This document shows, piece after piece, positions 17,945-26,529 of a DNA stretch of 43,803 bases; within the stretch, counting starts at the first letter, position 1; the number at the start of each line of letters is the position of its first letter. Origin of the DNA: an uncultured Ruminococcus sp. (GTDB lineage: Bacteria > Bacillota > Clostridia > Oscillospirales > Acutalibacteraceae); the NCBI GenBank assembly GCA_902786345.1, contig CADACB010000012.1, positions 1-43,803 of the forward strand, read 5' to 3'. The notes under the pieces are model-generated. The model was not told where the DNA came from and made no database searches. It was given only the letters and a program-made list of their open reading frames with translations. A program made the position numbers and the translations under genes.

Positions 17945-19054
17945 ATGACGGTTTCACTTTGTATAATCGCATATAATGAAGAAAGTTCATTGGACGCTCT
18001 TTTAAAGCAGGTTAAGGCTCAGACATATCCTTGTGATAAGCTTGAACTTGTTTTTGTTGACAGCTGTTCTGAGGATAATACCAAGCAGATATTTACTGAT
18101 TTCAGAGATAATAATAAGGATAACTATATTGATATAAAGGTGCTTGATAATCCAAAGAAAAGTCAGGCAGCAGGCTGGAACACGGCTATAAAGTCTGCAA
18201 TGGGTGATGTTATAATAAGACTGGACGCACACGCAGAGATACCTGAAAATTTTGTTGAAAATAATGTAAAGCTTATACAAAGCGGAGAGGATGTCTGCGG
18301 AGGAGCACGTCCTAACAAAATAGATTCTCCTACACCTGTAAAGAAGATGCTCTTTCTTGCTGAAAGCTCTATGTTTGGCAGTTCAGTTGCCGGTTACAGA
18401 CGAAAGAACAGTGAAAAAAAATATGTTGACTCCGTTTTTCACGGTGCATATAAAAGAGAAGTTTTTGAAAAAACAGGCGGCTTTAATGAAAATCTTGGAC
18501 GAACAGAAGACAATGAGCTGCACTACAGAATCCGGAAGGCAGGTTATAAGATCTGTCAGGGAAGCAATATAATTTCATATCAGCATATAAGAGGTGATAT
18601 GTCCTCTATGCTGAAACAAAAATACGGTAATGGAAAATGGATAGGCCTGACGCTCGGAGTGTGTTACGAATGTCTTTCGGCATTTCATTTTGTACCGTTT
18701 TTCTTTGTGTTGATACTTATTTGTTCACTGCTGCTTTTTGTCAGCGGATTTATAACCGGAAATCTCTGGATGATAACGCCTTTTTTAATGTTGATGAGTG
18801 TTTATCTTGCTGCTGACATCATAATGACTCTGGCGGCAATTATAGGATCAGAAAAAAAGCATATGGTTCAGTTTTTACTGCCCTTTGTTTTCTTTCTTCT
18901 TCACCTGTCATACGGATGGGGAACGATAGTTGGTATTGTTAAAATGCCGTTTTGGAAAAGAAAACTCGGCAGTGATGCTGAAGAAGAGATTGAAAATGTC
19001 AGAAATTGTGTTATAAGAAATTCAAAGGAAAGATCTGCGGAGGTAGATGAATGA
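17945..19054 (+). CDS. GT2 glycosyltransferase, membrane-anchored (ExoA-like)
   Basis: First gene of the surface-polymer operon; a GT-A inverting transferase probably adding a sugar to a lipid-linked intermediate on the cytoplasmic face. The 369 residues start with SLCIIAYNEESSL (4-16) and FVDSCSEDNT, then the metal-binding DAH (94-96) replacing DxD, and GGFNENLGRTEDNELHYRIRKAGY with the catalytic ED. Three or four hydrophobic segments (about 235-330) anchor the C-terminus. ATG 17945 is preferred over the in-frame ATG 17936, because AGGA at 17932-17935 is directly adjacent to the latter but nine bases from the former. The stop overlaps the next start by 4 bases. Confidence 0.9.
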   Translation: MTVSLCIIAYNEESSLDALLKQVKAQTYPCDKLELVFVDSCSEDNTKQIFTDFRDNNKDNYIDIKVLDNPKKSQAAGWNTAIKSAMGDVIIRLDAHAEIPENFVENNVKLIQSGEDVCGGARPNKIDSPTPVKKMLFLAESSMFGSSVAGYRRKNSEKKYVDSVFHGAYKREVFEKTGGFNENLGRTEDNELHYRIRKAGYKICQGSNIISYQHIRGDMSSMLKQKYGNGKWIGLTLGVCYECLSAFHFVPFFFVLILICSLLLFVSGFITGNLWMITPFLMLMSVYLAADIIMTLAAIIGSEKKHMVQFLLPFVFFLLHLSYGWGTIVGIVKMPFWKRKLGSDAEEEIENVRNCVIRNSKERSAEVDE

Positions 19055-19926
19055 ATACAACAACCGTACAAAAGACAAAGAAAGGTTTCTTCGGCAGACT
19101 CTGGGACGGTATGGCAGCTATTCCAAGAGAACACAGGGGATTTGGCAAACAGGTTTTTATGCTTGCCAAGAATGATCTTATAAAAACATATAAGGGCGCT
19201 ATAATCGGTCCGTTCTGGGCTGTAATGAAGCCGCTGTTTCAGCTTTTTGTTTATTGGTTTGCATTTTCCGTCGGACTTCGCGGCGGTGCAGACAGACTTG
19301 AACACGGAATAGGCTTTTTTGTTTTTATTATGGTGGGCTTTCTGCCGTGGACATTTATGAGTGAGGCAATTTCAAAAGGCTCAAAGTGTATCAGAAATAA
19401 TAAGCAGTTTGTAAATAAGATCTCATTTCCTGTTTCAGCAATAATGACATATACAACGATGGCAAAATTCTATGTTCAGATATTTTTGTTTTCTCTTGTA
19501 TATTTATATCTTGCAATTGCAGGCTTTACCCCCAGTCTTTATAACCTGCAAATAATAATGTATATGATAATGATGTTCGTGTTTTTCCTTGCACTTGTGT
19601 GGTCGCTTGCACCGATGAGCGCCTTCAGCAAGGATTTTGAAAGTCTGATAAATACTGTAATGTCAGGTTTGTTCTGGCTTTCAGGCGTATGCTTTGATTC
19701 ATATACCATAGATAATGAGTTTATAAGAAAAATTCTGCTTTTTAACCCGATGACATATTTCTGTAACGGTTTCAGAAAAGCACTGATATATAACCAGTGG
19801 TATTTTGAGGGATTTTATAAGCCAAATTACGAAAATCTCATATTTGTTGCCGAATTCATACTGGTGATTTTTCTTGGTATGTTCAATTATAACCGACTTA
19901 AAAAACGTCTTCCTGACGTTTTATAA
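19051..19926 (+). CDS. ABC-2 type polysaccharide/teichoic-acid export permease (TagG/Wzm type)
   Basis: A 291-residue membrane subunit of an ABC exporter for lipid-linked surface polymers. It has a cytoplasmic N-terminal amphipathic region (ELAKNDLIKTYKGAIIGPFWAVMKPLFQL in outline), six hydrophobic segments and the typical NKISFPVSAI and LFNPMTYFCNGFRKAL segments of the family. The start overlaps the preceding stop (ATGA), showing tight coupling to the GT2. Its ATPase partner (TagH/Wzt), normally the adjacent gene, is missing; the next gene is a polyol-phosphate transferase. The ATPase must come from elsewhere in the genome. The substrate is inferred from context only. Confidence 0.88.
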   Translation: MNTTTVQKTKKGFFGRLWDGMAAIPREHRGFGKQVFMLAKNDLIKTYKGAIIGPFWAVMKPLFQLFVYWFAFSVGLRGGADRLEHGIGFFVFIMVGFLPWTFMSEAISKGSKCIRNNKQFVNKISFPVSAIMTYTTMAKFYVQIFLFSLVYLYLAIAGFTPSLYNLQIIMYMIMMFVFFLALVWSLAPMSAFSKDFESLINTVMSGLFWLSGVCFDSYTIDNEFIRKILLFNPMTYFCNGFRKALIYNQWYFEGFYKPNYENLIFVAEFILVIFLGMFNYNRLKKRLPDVL

Positions 19927-19956
19927 TAATTTGATTTGCAGACGGAGGTTTCAGTA

Positions 19957-21156
19957 ATGGAGGAAACTTTTTTTCAAAAGCTGCAAAGAGTTAAAATAGG
20001 GGATATAGGTCATATATTCCTTTTTTTAATTGCCCTGCCTGTTTCGCTTATCTACAGACTTTTCAGAAAAAATATCTGGCTGATATGCGACAATAAAAAT
20101 GAGGCACGTGATAATGGTTATCACCTGTTCAGATATATATGTGAGAATCATCCTGAGCAAGATGTTGTATATGCTATCAGTAAAAAATCAAAGGATTACA
20201 GCAGAGTAAAGGATCTGGGTAAAACAGTAAATTATGGCACACTCAGACATTGGATAATATATCTGTCTGCTAAAAAGAATATCAGCTCACAGAAGGGCGG
20301 CAAGCCTAATGCGGCTGTCTGTTATTTTCTGGAGGTAAACAGGATTCTCAGAAATACGAGAGTTTTCCTTCAACACGGAATAATACATAATAACAATGAA
20401 TTTCTTCATTATAAAAATACAATGATGAAGATGTTTGTTGTCAGCACACAAAGAGAATATGAATTTGTATGTGATAAATTTGGTTATCCGGACGGAGCTG
20501 TAAAAAAGCTTGGGCTTTGTCGTTTTGATAAGCTTCATCAGGTGAAAGTAAAGACAAAACAAATTTTACTGATGCCTACTTGGAGAAGCTGGATAGCCAC
20601 TCCCACGTCTGCTTCATCTGATATTGAAGATGTTTCTGATTTTAAAAACACCGTATACTATAAAGCATGGAGTGAATTTCTGAGTAGTCAGCGTCTTGAA
20701 CGTATACTTGAAGAAAACGATCTGGAACTTGTTTTCTATCCTCATCGTGATATGCAGAGCTTTCTTGATAGCTTTAATATAAAAAATAACCGTATAAAAA
20801 CTGCGAAATTCCCTGAATATGACGTTCAGGAGCTTTTGAAGGAATCAGCATATCTTATAACTGATTATTCAAGCATTGCGATGGATTTTGCATATATGAA
20901 TAAACGTCTTATGTATTATCAGTTCGATTATGATGATTTTCGTAAGGGACAATATCCGGAAGGATATTTCAGCTATGAAAAGGATGGTTTCGGCAAAGTA
21001 TGCTATACTTTGGAAGATACGCTTGCAGAAATTGAAAATGCTGTAATTGATGGTTTTGATAATCCTGAAGAATATCAAAAGCGTCATAATGAGTTTTTTG
21101 ATCTTTATGATACAAATAACTGCCAAAGAAATTATAATGCTATAAAGGAATTATAA
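19957..21156 (+). CDS. CDP-glycerol glycerophosphotransferase-family protein (TagB/TagF-like)
   Basis: Transfers a polyol-phosphate (classically glycerol phosphate from CDP-glycerol) onto a membrane-bound glycan. The 399 residues have a hydrophobic N-terminal helix (about 19-35) for membrane attachment, then a GT-B-like Glyphos_transf domain with LQHG (138-141), LLMPTWR (204-210), YPHRDM (261-266) and TDYSS (302-306), the conserved residues known to matter in TagF. The in-frame TTG at 19936 is rejected for ATG 19957, which has GGAGG at 19944-19948 eight bases upstream. The actual polyol donor is unknown; no tagD-like CDP-glycerol synthase is in the window. Confidence 0.88.
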   Translation: MEETFFQKLQRVKIGDIGHIFLFLIALPVSLIYRLFRKNIWLICDNKNEARDNGYHLFRYICENHPEQDVVYAISKKSKDYSRVKDLGKTVNYGTLRHWIIYLSAKKNISSQKGGKPNAAVCYFLEVNRILRNTRVFLQHGIIHNNNEFLHYKNTMMKMFVVSTQREYEFVCDKFGYPDGAVKKLGLCRFDKLHQVKVKTKQILLMPTWRSWIATPTSASSDIEDVSDFKNTVYYKAWSEFLSSQRLERILEENDLELVFYPHRDMQSFLDSFNIKNNRIKTAKFPEYDVQELLKESAYLITDYSSIAMDFAYMNKRLMYYQFDYDDFRKGQYPEGYFSYEKDGFGKVCYTLEDTLAEIENAVIDGFDNPEEYQKRHNEFFDLYDTNNCQRNYNAIKEL

Positions 21157-21167
21157 TTTTGTTTTCG

Positions 21168-21196
21168 TTGACAGTAATTTACATATATGTTATGAT
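21168..21196 (+). promoter_or_regulatory. Internal promoter ahead of the Stealth gene
   Basis: TTGACA (21168-21173), a 17-bp spacer and TATGAT (21191-21196) sit in the 101-base gap after the TagB-like gene and predict a start near 21203. It can drive the second half of the locus independently. Confidence 0.7.
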
Positions 21197-21257
21197 TATC
21201 TAATACGGATATTGTCATTTATAAGCATTAAGTTGAAAGAACGGTGATGTCTTGGAT

Positions 21258-22250
21258 ATGATAGATTTTGTAATACCTTGGGTTGACGGTAACGATCCCG
21301 AATGGCAAAAGGAAAAGGCACATTATAATCCTTCCTCAATGTCTGAAAGCGGTTCTGCTGTGCGTTACAGAGATTGGGATAATCTTCAGTATTGGTTCAG
21401 AGGCGTAGAAAAATTTACACCTTGGGTAAATAAGATACATTTTATAACCTGGGGACATATTCCTTCGTGGCTAAACACCGATCATCCAAAGCTTAATATT
21501 GTAAATCACCGTGATTATATACCTGAAAAGTATCTTCCAACTTTCAGTTCACATACTATAGAGCTTAATATGCACCGTATCAGCGGTCTTTCAGAACAAT
21601 TTGTTTATTTTAATGATGATATGTTTATTACCAAGCCAATGAAGGAAGAGGAGTTCTTTAAAAACGGACTTCCCTGTGATACCTTCGGACTGAACTGTAT
21701 ATATTTCGGACACGATAGTGCAGGACATTTTAACGGATCAAATATGGAGGTCATCAACACTGAGTTTAAAAATAAAAAGGCAATAAAAAAACGCGATTTT
21801 CGTAAATGGTTCAATATAAAAAACGGCTTGAAGATAAATGTCAAAACTGCAATGCTGAATATGTGGGAGTGGTTCCCGGGTTTTCATTATAATCATCTTC
21901 CCACAAGTTTTCTGAAAGAGACTTTTGATGAGGTGTGGGAGAAATATTATGATGTGCTGGATAAAACATCAAATGATAAATTCAGAAGGGAATCAAATGT
22001 AAACCAGTGGCTTATGAAATACTGGCAGCTTTGTACGGGTAAATACAGTGTTCGTTCAGACAAATTCGGAAACTGCTTTCATATCAGTGAAGAGAATTTT
22101 GACGAACTGTGTAGGGCAATTTCAAAGCAGAAATATGAAATGATCTGTGTTAATGACACCCCGAGAACGATAAATTTTGATGAGAAAAAACAGATTGTGA
22201 ATGGATGCTTTGAAAAAATTCTTCCTGATAAATCCGGTTTTGAAGTTTAA
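21258..22250 (+). CDS. Stealth-family sugar-phosphate (capsule) phosphotransferase
   Basis: Stealth proteins transfer hexose-1-phosphate from a nucleotide sugar, building phosphodiester-linked glycans. The 330 residues carry the four conserved regions: CR1 IDFVIPWVDGNDPEW at 2-16, CR2 from DNLQYWFRGVEKFTPWV to YFNDDMF, CR3 HLPTSFLKETFDEVW and CR4 NDTPRTINFDE near the end. TTG at 21252 is an alternative start two codons upstream, but ATG 21258 is better spaced from the weak GGTGATG at 21243-21249. It indicates that the polymer made here contains sugar-phosphate linkages, consistent with the neighbouring polyol-phosphate transferases. Confidence 0.92.
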   Translation: MIDFVIPWVDGNDPEWQKEKAHYNPSSMSESGSAVRYRDWDNLQYWFRGVEKFTPWVNKIHFITWGHIPSWLNTDHPKLNIVNHRDYIPEKYLPTFSSHTIELNMHRISGLSEQFVYFNDDMFITKPMKEEEFFKNGLPCDTFGLNCIYFGHDSAGHFNGSNMEVINTEFKNKKAIKKRDFRKWFNIKNGLKINVKTAMLNMWEWFPGFHYNHLPTSFLKETFDEVWEKYYDVLDKTSNDKFRRESNVNQWLMKYWQLCTGKYSVRSDKFGNCFHISEENFDELCRAISKQKYEMICVNDTPRTINFDEKKQIVNGCFEKILPDKSGFEV

Positions 22251-22274
22251 ATTTTATGTTTTGGAGTGAAAAAA

Positions 22275-23420
22275 TTGAAATTTGATAAAAACGATACATC
22301 TGCCATTAAGGGTTTGGCTATATTGTTTATGATGCAGCACCATAACTTTTGTTCGCTTGACAGGTTTGATGACTTTACAGTTAACTTCTTTCCCTTTTCA
22401 CAATCTGCAATTGTCACATTCTCAAATTTTCTTAAGATATGTGTTGGAATGTATGTGTTTCTCAGCGGTTACGGACTGACTGTATCACTGAAAAAATATA
22501 ACAGTGACAATACTCTGAATGGAAAACAGTATAAGGATTATCTTTATCGAAGACTCTGGAAGCTTATGGCAGGCTATTGGGTTATCTACATTCTGGGTTT
22601 TGTCATAACACTTATAGTTAATCAGAGGCCTTGGGAAGTATACTTCGGTAAGGGAATAATAACCGGTATGTACAGCATTGCAGCGGACATATCCGGACTT
22701 GCATATCTTTTCAATACACCGACTCTTAACGGTACGTGGTGGTATATGACACTGGCTATATTCATAATTCTGATATTGCCGTTCATTGCAGGACTGATGA
22801 AAAAATACGGTCCGCTTCTTGTAATGATGCTATGTCTTTTCATACCCCGTATAATATCGTTTTATGTTCAGCTCCAGCCTGATAATAAAGCAAATATTTC
22901 ACGCTGGTTTTTTGCAATAGTTCTTGGTATGATATGTGCACAGTATGACCTGCTGGCTAAGGCAAAGGGCTTTATGATAACAAAAAATAAATATTTAAGC
23001 AAGCTGATAAAATTTGTATTGTATACAGGCTTGCTTGTTGTCTTATACTATACAAGAGTTACACTTCACAAAAAGGGATATTCGTCAATGGCATATGAGC
23101 TTACGGATAACATAATCCCGGCATTTGTGGTATACTACTGTTATGAGTTTGTTGTTGGCATACCCATACTCCGACAGATACTTATGTTCTTGGGAAAACA
23201 TTCAATGAATATCTTCCTGCTGCATACCTTTATAAGACAGTATCTGCTCAGAGAGTTTATATATTCATTCAAGCATTTTGCATTAATAACACTCGTTTTA
23301 CTTGTTCTGTCTTTGGCAGTATCTGTATTTATAGAGCTGCTGAAAAAGTATTCCGGCTTTAATAAGCTTATAGGTTTTGTTGATAAGAAGATCTCTGAAG
23401 GAGTATCAGAAAGGACATAA
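22275..23420 (+). CDS. Acyltransferase family 3 (OafA-like) membrane protein
   Basis: A 381-residue integral membrane acyltransferase (Acyl_transf_3) with about ten hydrophobic segments. The family hallmark is in the first helix: IKGLAILFMMQHHNF, with the conserved basic-Gly-x and the double His. LGKHSMNIFLLHTFIRQY near the C-terminus is also typical. Such enzymes O-acetylate surface glycans using acetyl-CoA. GGAG at 22263-22266 lies eight bases before TTG 22275; the upstream in-frame GTG 22266 overlaps the ribosome site, so TTG is chosen. It forms a tight group with the Stealth gene (24-base gap) and the next transferase (4-base gap). Confidence 0.88.
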   Translation: MKFDKNDTSAIKGLAILFMMQHHNFCSLDRFDDFTVNFFPFSQSAIVTFSNFLKICVGMYVFLSGYGLTVSLKKYNSDNTLNGKQYKDYLYRRLWKLMAGYWVIYILGFVITLIVNQRPWEVYFGKGIITGMYSIAADISGLAYLFNTPTLNGTWWYMTLAIFIILILPFIAGLMKKYGPLLVMMLCLFIPRIISFYVQLQPDNKANISRWFFAIVLGMICAQYDLLAKAKGFMITKNKYLSKLIKFVLYTGLLVVLYYTRVTLHKKGYSSMAYELTDNIIPAFVVYYCYEFVVGIPILRQILMFLGKHSMNIFLLHTFIRQYLLREFIYSFKHFALITLVLLVLSLAVSVFIELLKKYSGFNKLIGFVDKKISEGVSERT

Positions 23421-23424
23421 TAAA

Positions 23425-26115
23425 ATGGACAGGAATATCAAAGATAAGCTTTTTTCATTTGTTATATATACATCCAACGAACATTACAATACCACTATAG
23501 ACAGCCTGATTTCTCAGGATATTGAAGACGACAGCAATATACAGATCATATTGTTGAAAAACAGCAGCTTTAACGCAGATAATTATCTATCCAATATAAG
23601 TACCGGCATAGAAATAACAGTTGCAGACGGAGAGTTCAGCAATGTTACTGATGCATATACATCGGCACTGAAATATATAAAGGGAAAGTATGTCTGTTTT
23701 ACAGAATGCGGAAGCACATATTCGTCGAATGTTATAAGCGAAGTCACCTCTGTTGTAGAAAGCAGTACAGTTAAGCTTGTTTCAATTTTATCGGATATTT
23801 CAACAGGCAATCAGAATGCACTTGAGATAAACAGGGGCTTCAGGGGTAAGTCAGGAATGATAGATCTGAATGAAAAATATAATATCCCATTTATGTTTCT
23901 TTCAAATCTTTTTATCAACACAGAGTTAAAGCTTGAATTCAGCAAGGATATAAAAACAGAAGAGCTTGTACAAAGTGATTTTATGTTCAGAATTTTTGAT
24001 CAGTCACAGACTATGTATCTTATACGAAGAAAGAACACATTTGTTTCACTGTATACTGCAAGCAGATATGTATATAATTTTTATGAGGATTTCAGATATT
24101 CACTTTCCGACCAGAAAGCTTTCTTTGATAATTTTGTATATGAAAATCTGAACAGTCGTCAGGAAAGTGCAGGCTATGTTCCAAGATATGTTCAGTATAA
24201 TATTATGAAGTATCTGTGCTGGACAATAGCAGTTCCGGGTGCAGAGGATATTTTTGCGTCTGTAATGTCTGTCCATGCGTTCAAGGCATATCTCAAAAAA
24301 GTGCTTATGTATATTGATGACAATGTTATCAATAACTGCGGACTGATACTTGCATACAGATATGTATTATTCAACACAAAATATGACGGACACTCCCGCT
24401 TTATTGAAGCTCCGTTTGCTAAAAAAATGTATTATAACAATACAAAGCTTTGTGAGATGTCAGAAAATGCAACAACCATAGAATTTGTTACACTTGAAAA
24501 AAACAGGCTTGTTCTTCACGGCAGAGTTAAGTATATCGGATGCAGTAAGGAAGAATTCAGGGTTTTTGCATTGATCAACCGTGAAAAAAAGGTATTTGCC
24601 AGAGATCTTGGATATAATTACAACACCAATGTATGGAAAGAAAACGTATATAGCGGAACATCTTTTGAGGTAGAGATCGATCTGACAGAGTATGACGAAT
24701 GTGCAATAGAAATATTCAGTGTGAATAATGGAGATATTGTAAAAAGGAGAGGGCTGAGGTTCGGTAAGTTCTCGCCTCTGGCTTCAAATGTTCCTGATTG
24801 CTATTATTATTCTCAGGGAAGAATTATGACATATAACAGAGGTTCGTCATCAATCATTATCGAGAGAGCATCGGGATTCAAAAAATTCAAAAAGGAAATA
24901 AAATATCTCAGGACATTACGCAGGCTTAAAAATGATTATGCGTCACACGCTTATCTTGCAAGAATTTTGTATCATTTCTCCAAGCCGTTCCACAGAAAGA
25001 AGATATGGCTTATTTCAGACAGAACTAACAGGGGAGATGACAACGGCGAAGCATTCTTTAAGTATATGCAGACCGTAAAAAACCGAAAAATAAAGTGTTA
25101 TTTTGTAATTGACAAAAAATCAGATGAGGGCAAGCGTCTTTCAAAAATCGGAAAAACAATTTCTACAAATTCCAAAAAGCATAAGATGTATCATCTGATG
25201 AGTTCTTATGTTATTTCATCACAGGGAAACAACCCTGTTGTTAATCCGCTGTTGGGAGGAAATATCTATTATCGTGATATTTTATGTAAGCTTAGGTTTG
25301 TATTTTTGCAGCATGGTGTAACAAAGGATGATATTGCAGGCTGGCTTAATTTGTATAACAGAAATATTTTTGGATTTATAGTGACTACCAATCCGGAGTA
25401 TAAATCTATTTTTGATTACGATTATTTCTATAAGCCAGAAAATGTATGGCTTACCGGTATGCCGAGAAATGACCTGCTTTATCACGATGAAAAGAAGTAT
25501 ATAACTATTATGCCCACCTGGAGAAAGTCTCTTATGACAAAGCCAGACCCTGTAACGGGTATCTGGATCATCAGGGATGACTTCAAGGAGAGCAAATATT
25601 TTCAGTTCTATAATTCCCTTCTTAATGATGAAAGGCTTATAAGTGCTGCCAAAAAATATGGTTACACCATATGCCATAAGCCTCATCCGAATATAGAGCC
25701 GTATATAGATATGTTTGATAAAAATGATGACGTAATGTATTTTTCAACAGATAAGCCATACAGGGAAATTTTTGCGGAATCAGATCTTATGCTTACCGAT
25801 TACTCCTCAGTTGCGTTTGACTTTGCATATCTTGGCAAGCCTATAGTTTATGCCCAGTTTGATAAACAGGCATTTTTCAGCGGAGAGCACTCATATACGG
25901 CAGGTTATTTTGACTATGAGCGTGACGGCTTTGGAGATGTTACTTATGATCTTGACAGTACAGTCAACTGCCTGATAGAGTATATGAAAAACAATTGTGA
26001 ACCAAAGGCTGAATATCTTGAAAGAATACACAATACCTTTGCTTTTCTTGATAGGGATTGCTGTAAAAGAGTTTATGAAAAGCTTATTGAAAATGAAAGC
26101 TTCAGTAAAAAATGA
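23425..26115 (+). CDS. Large GT2-like / CDP-glycerol glycerophosphotransferase fusion
   Basis: An 896-residue multidomain protein. Residues 1-220 look like a GT-A GT2 fold (FSFVIYTSNEHYNTTIDSLISQ), but the place of the metal-binding DxD reads TECGS (93-97), so this domain may be inactive or use another mode. Residues about 345-480 appear beta-rich. The C-terminal third (from about 525) is a Glyphos_transf domain with LQHG near 628, MPTWRKSL near 695, HKPHPN near 750 and TDYSSVAFDF near 791, like TagF/TarF-type polymerases. AAAGGA lies nine bases before ATG 23425; an in-frame upstream start at 23377 would overlap the acyltransferase gene and is rejected. It is likely to extend or cap the polyol-phosphate chain. 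Confidence 0.88.
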   Translation: MDRNIKDKLFSFVIYTSNEHYNTTIDSLISQDIEDDSNIQIILLKNSSFNADNYLSNISTGIEITVADGEFSNVTDAYTSALKYIKGKYVCFTECGSTYSSNVISEVTSVVESSTVKLVSILSDISTGNQNALEINRGFRGKSGMIDLNEKYNIPFMFLSNLFINTELKLEFSKDIKTEELVQSDFMFRIFDQSQTMYLIRRKNTFVSLYTASRYVYNFYEDFRYSLSDQKAFFDNFVYENLNSRQESAGYVPRYVQYNIMKYLCWTIAVPGAEDIFASVMSVHAFKAYLKKVLMYIDDNVINNCGLILAYRYVLFNTKYDGHSRFIEAPFAKKMYYNNTKLCEMSENATTIEFVTLEKNRLVLHGRVKYIGCSKEEFRVFALINREKKVFARDLGYNYNTNVWKENVYSGTSFEVEIDLTEYDECAIEIFSVNNGDIVKRRGLRFGKFSPLASNVPDCYYYSQGRIMTYNRGSSSIIIERASGFKKFKKEIKYLRTLRRLKNDYASHAYLARILYHFSKPFHRKKIWLISDRTNRGDDNGEAFFKYMQTVKNRKIKCYFVIDKKSDEGKRLSKIGKTISTNSKKHKMYHLMSSYVISSQGNNPVVNPLLGGNIYYRDILCKLRFVFLQHGVTKDDIAGWLNLYNRNIFGFIVTTNPEYKSIFDYDYFYKPENVWLTGMPRNDLLYHDEKKYITIMPTWRKSLMTKPDPVTGIWIIRDDFKESKYFQFYNSLLNDERLISAAKKYGYTICHKPHPNIEPYIDMFDKNDDVMYFSTDKPYREIFAESDLMLTDYSSVAFDFAYLGKPIVYAQFDKQAFFSGEHSYTAGYFDYERDGFGDVTYDLDSTVNCLIEYMKNNCEPKAEYLERIHNTFAFLDRDCCKRVYEKLIENESFSKK

Positions 26116-26449
26116 TTTTTTGATATGACTTGCTGTATAATATTTTGCGTTGGATTTTCAGGACAACAATGATAAATTCAGGCATTTAATCGTTGCAGTT
26201 CATTGTTTGTACTCTTAATCAGAGACGCAGGTTTCCGCGTAAGATTTGTGGGTTGTTCTACTATGACGATCTTCTTGTTATGATTAAACAACAACTGATG
26301 TCACACGTTGTAAGAAAATCCAAAATTATTTCAGAACGGTATCAACATGTGCGACAGTTGATTATATTAAAATCAATACGGTGCTGTTTATCTGTCCTGT
26401 GCGGTAACGTACCCTTACAAAAATGTAACTTTTAAATACTGAAAATTCC
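26116..26449. other. Gene-free stretch between the two halves of the polymer locus
   Basis: No convincing gene: the longest frame, 26193-26435, lacks a ribosome site. A TTGATT/AATCAA inverted repeat lies near 26357-26376 and no real terminator is visible. The stretch ends at the promoter of the MBOAT unit. Confidence 0.5.
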
Positions 26450-26478
26450 TTGATATTGGCAAATCAATGGAGTAAAAT
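26450..26478 (+). promoter_or_regulatory. Promoter of the MBOAT-DHHW-FkbH-ACP unit
   Basis: TTGATA (26450-26455), a 17-bp spacer and TAAAAT (26473-26478) predict a start near 26485, 45 nt before the MBOAT start. It gives the cassette its own transcription start. Confidence 0.65.
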
Positions 26479-26529
26479 AAAGTAGTTATGAAAGTTATGT
26501 AAGAAAAAGAAGTTAAAAGGAGAAATATA

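Noticed and set aside
26193-26435. 80-residue plus-strand open frame in the gap before the MBOAT gene
   Set aside because: No ribosome site, cysteine- and arginine-rich composition unlike the neighbours, and no recognisable domain.
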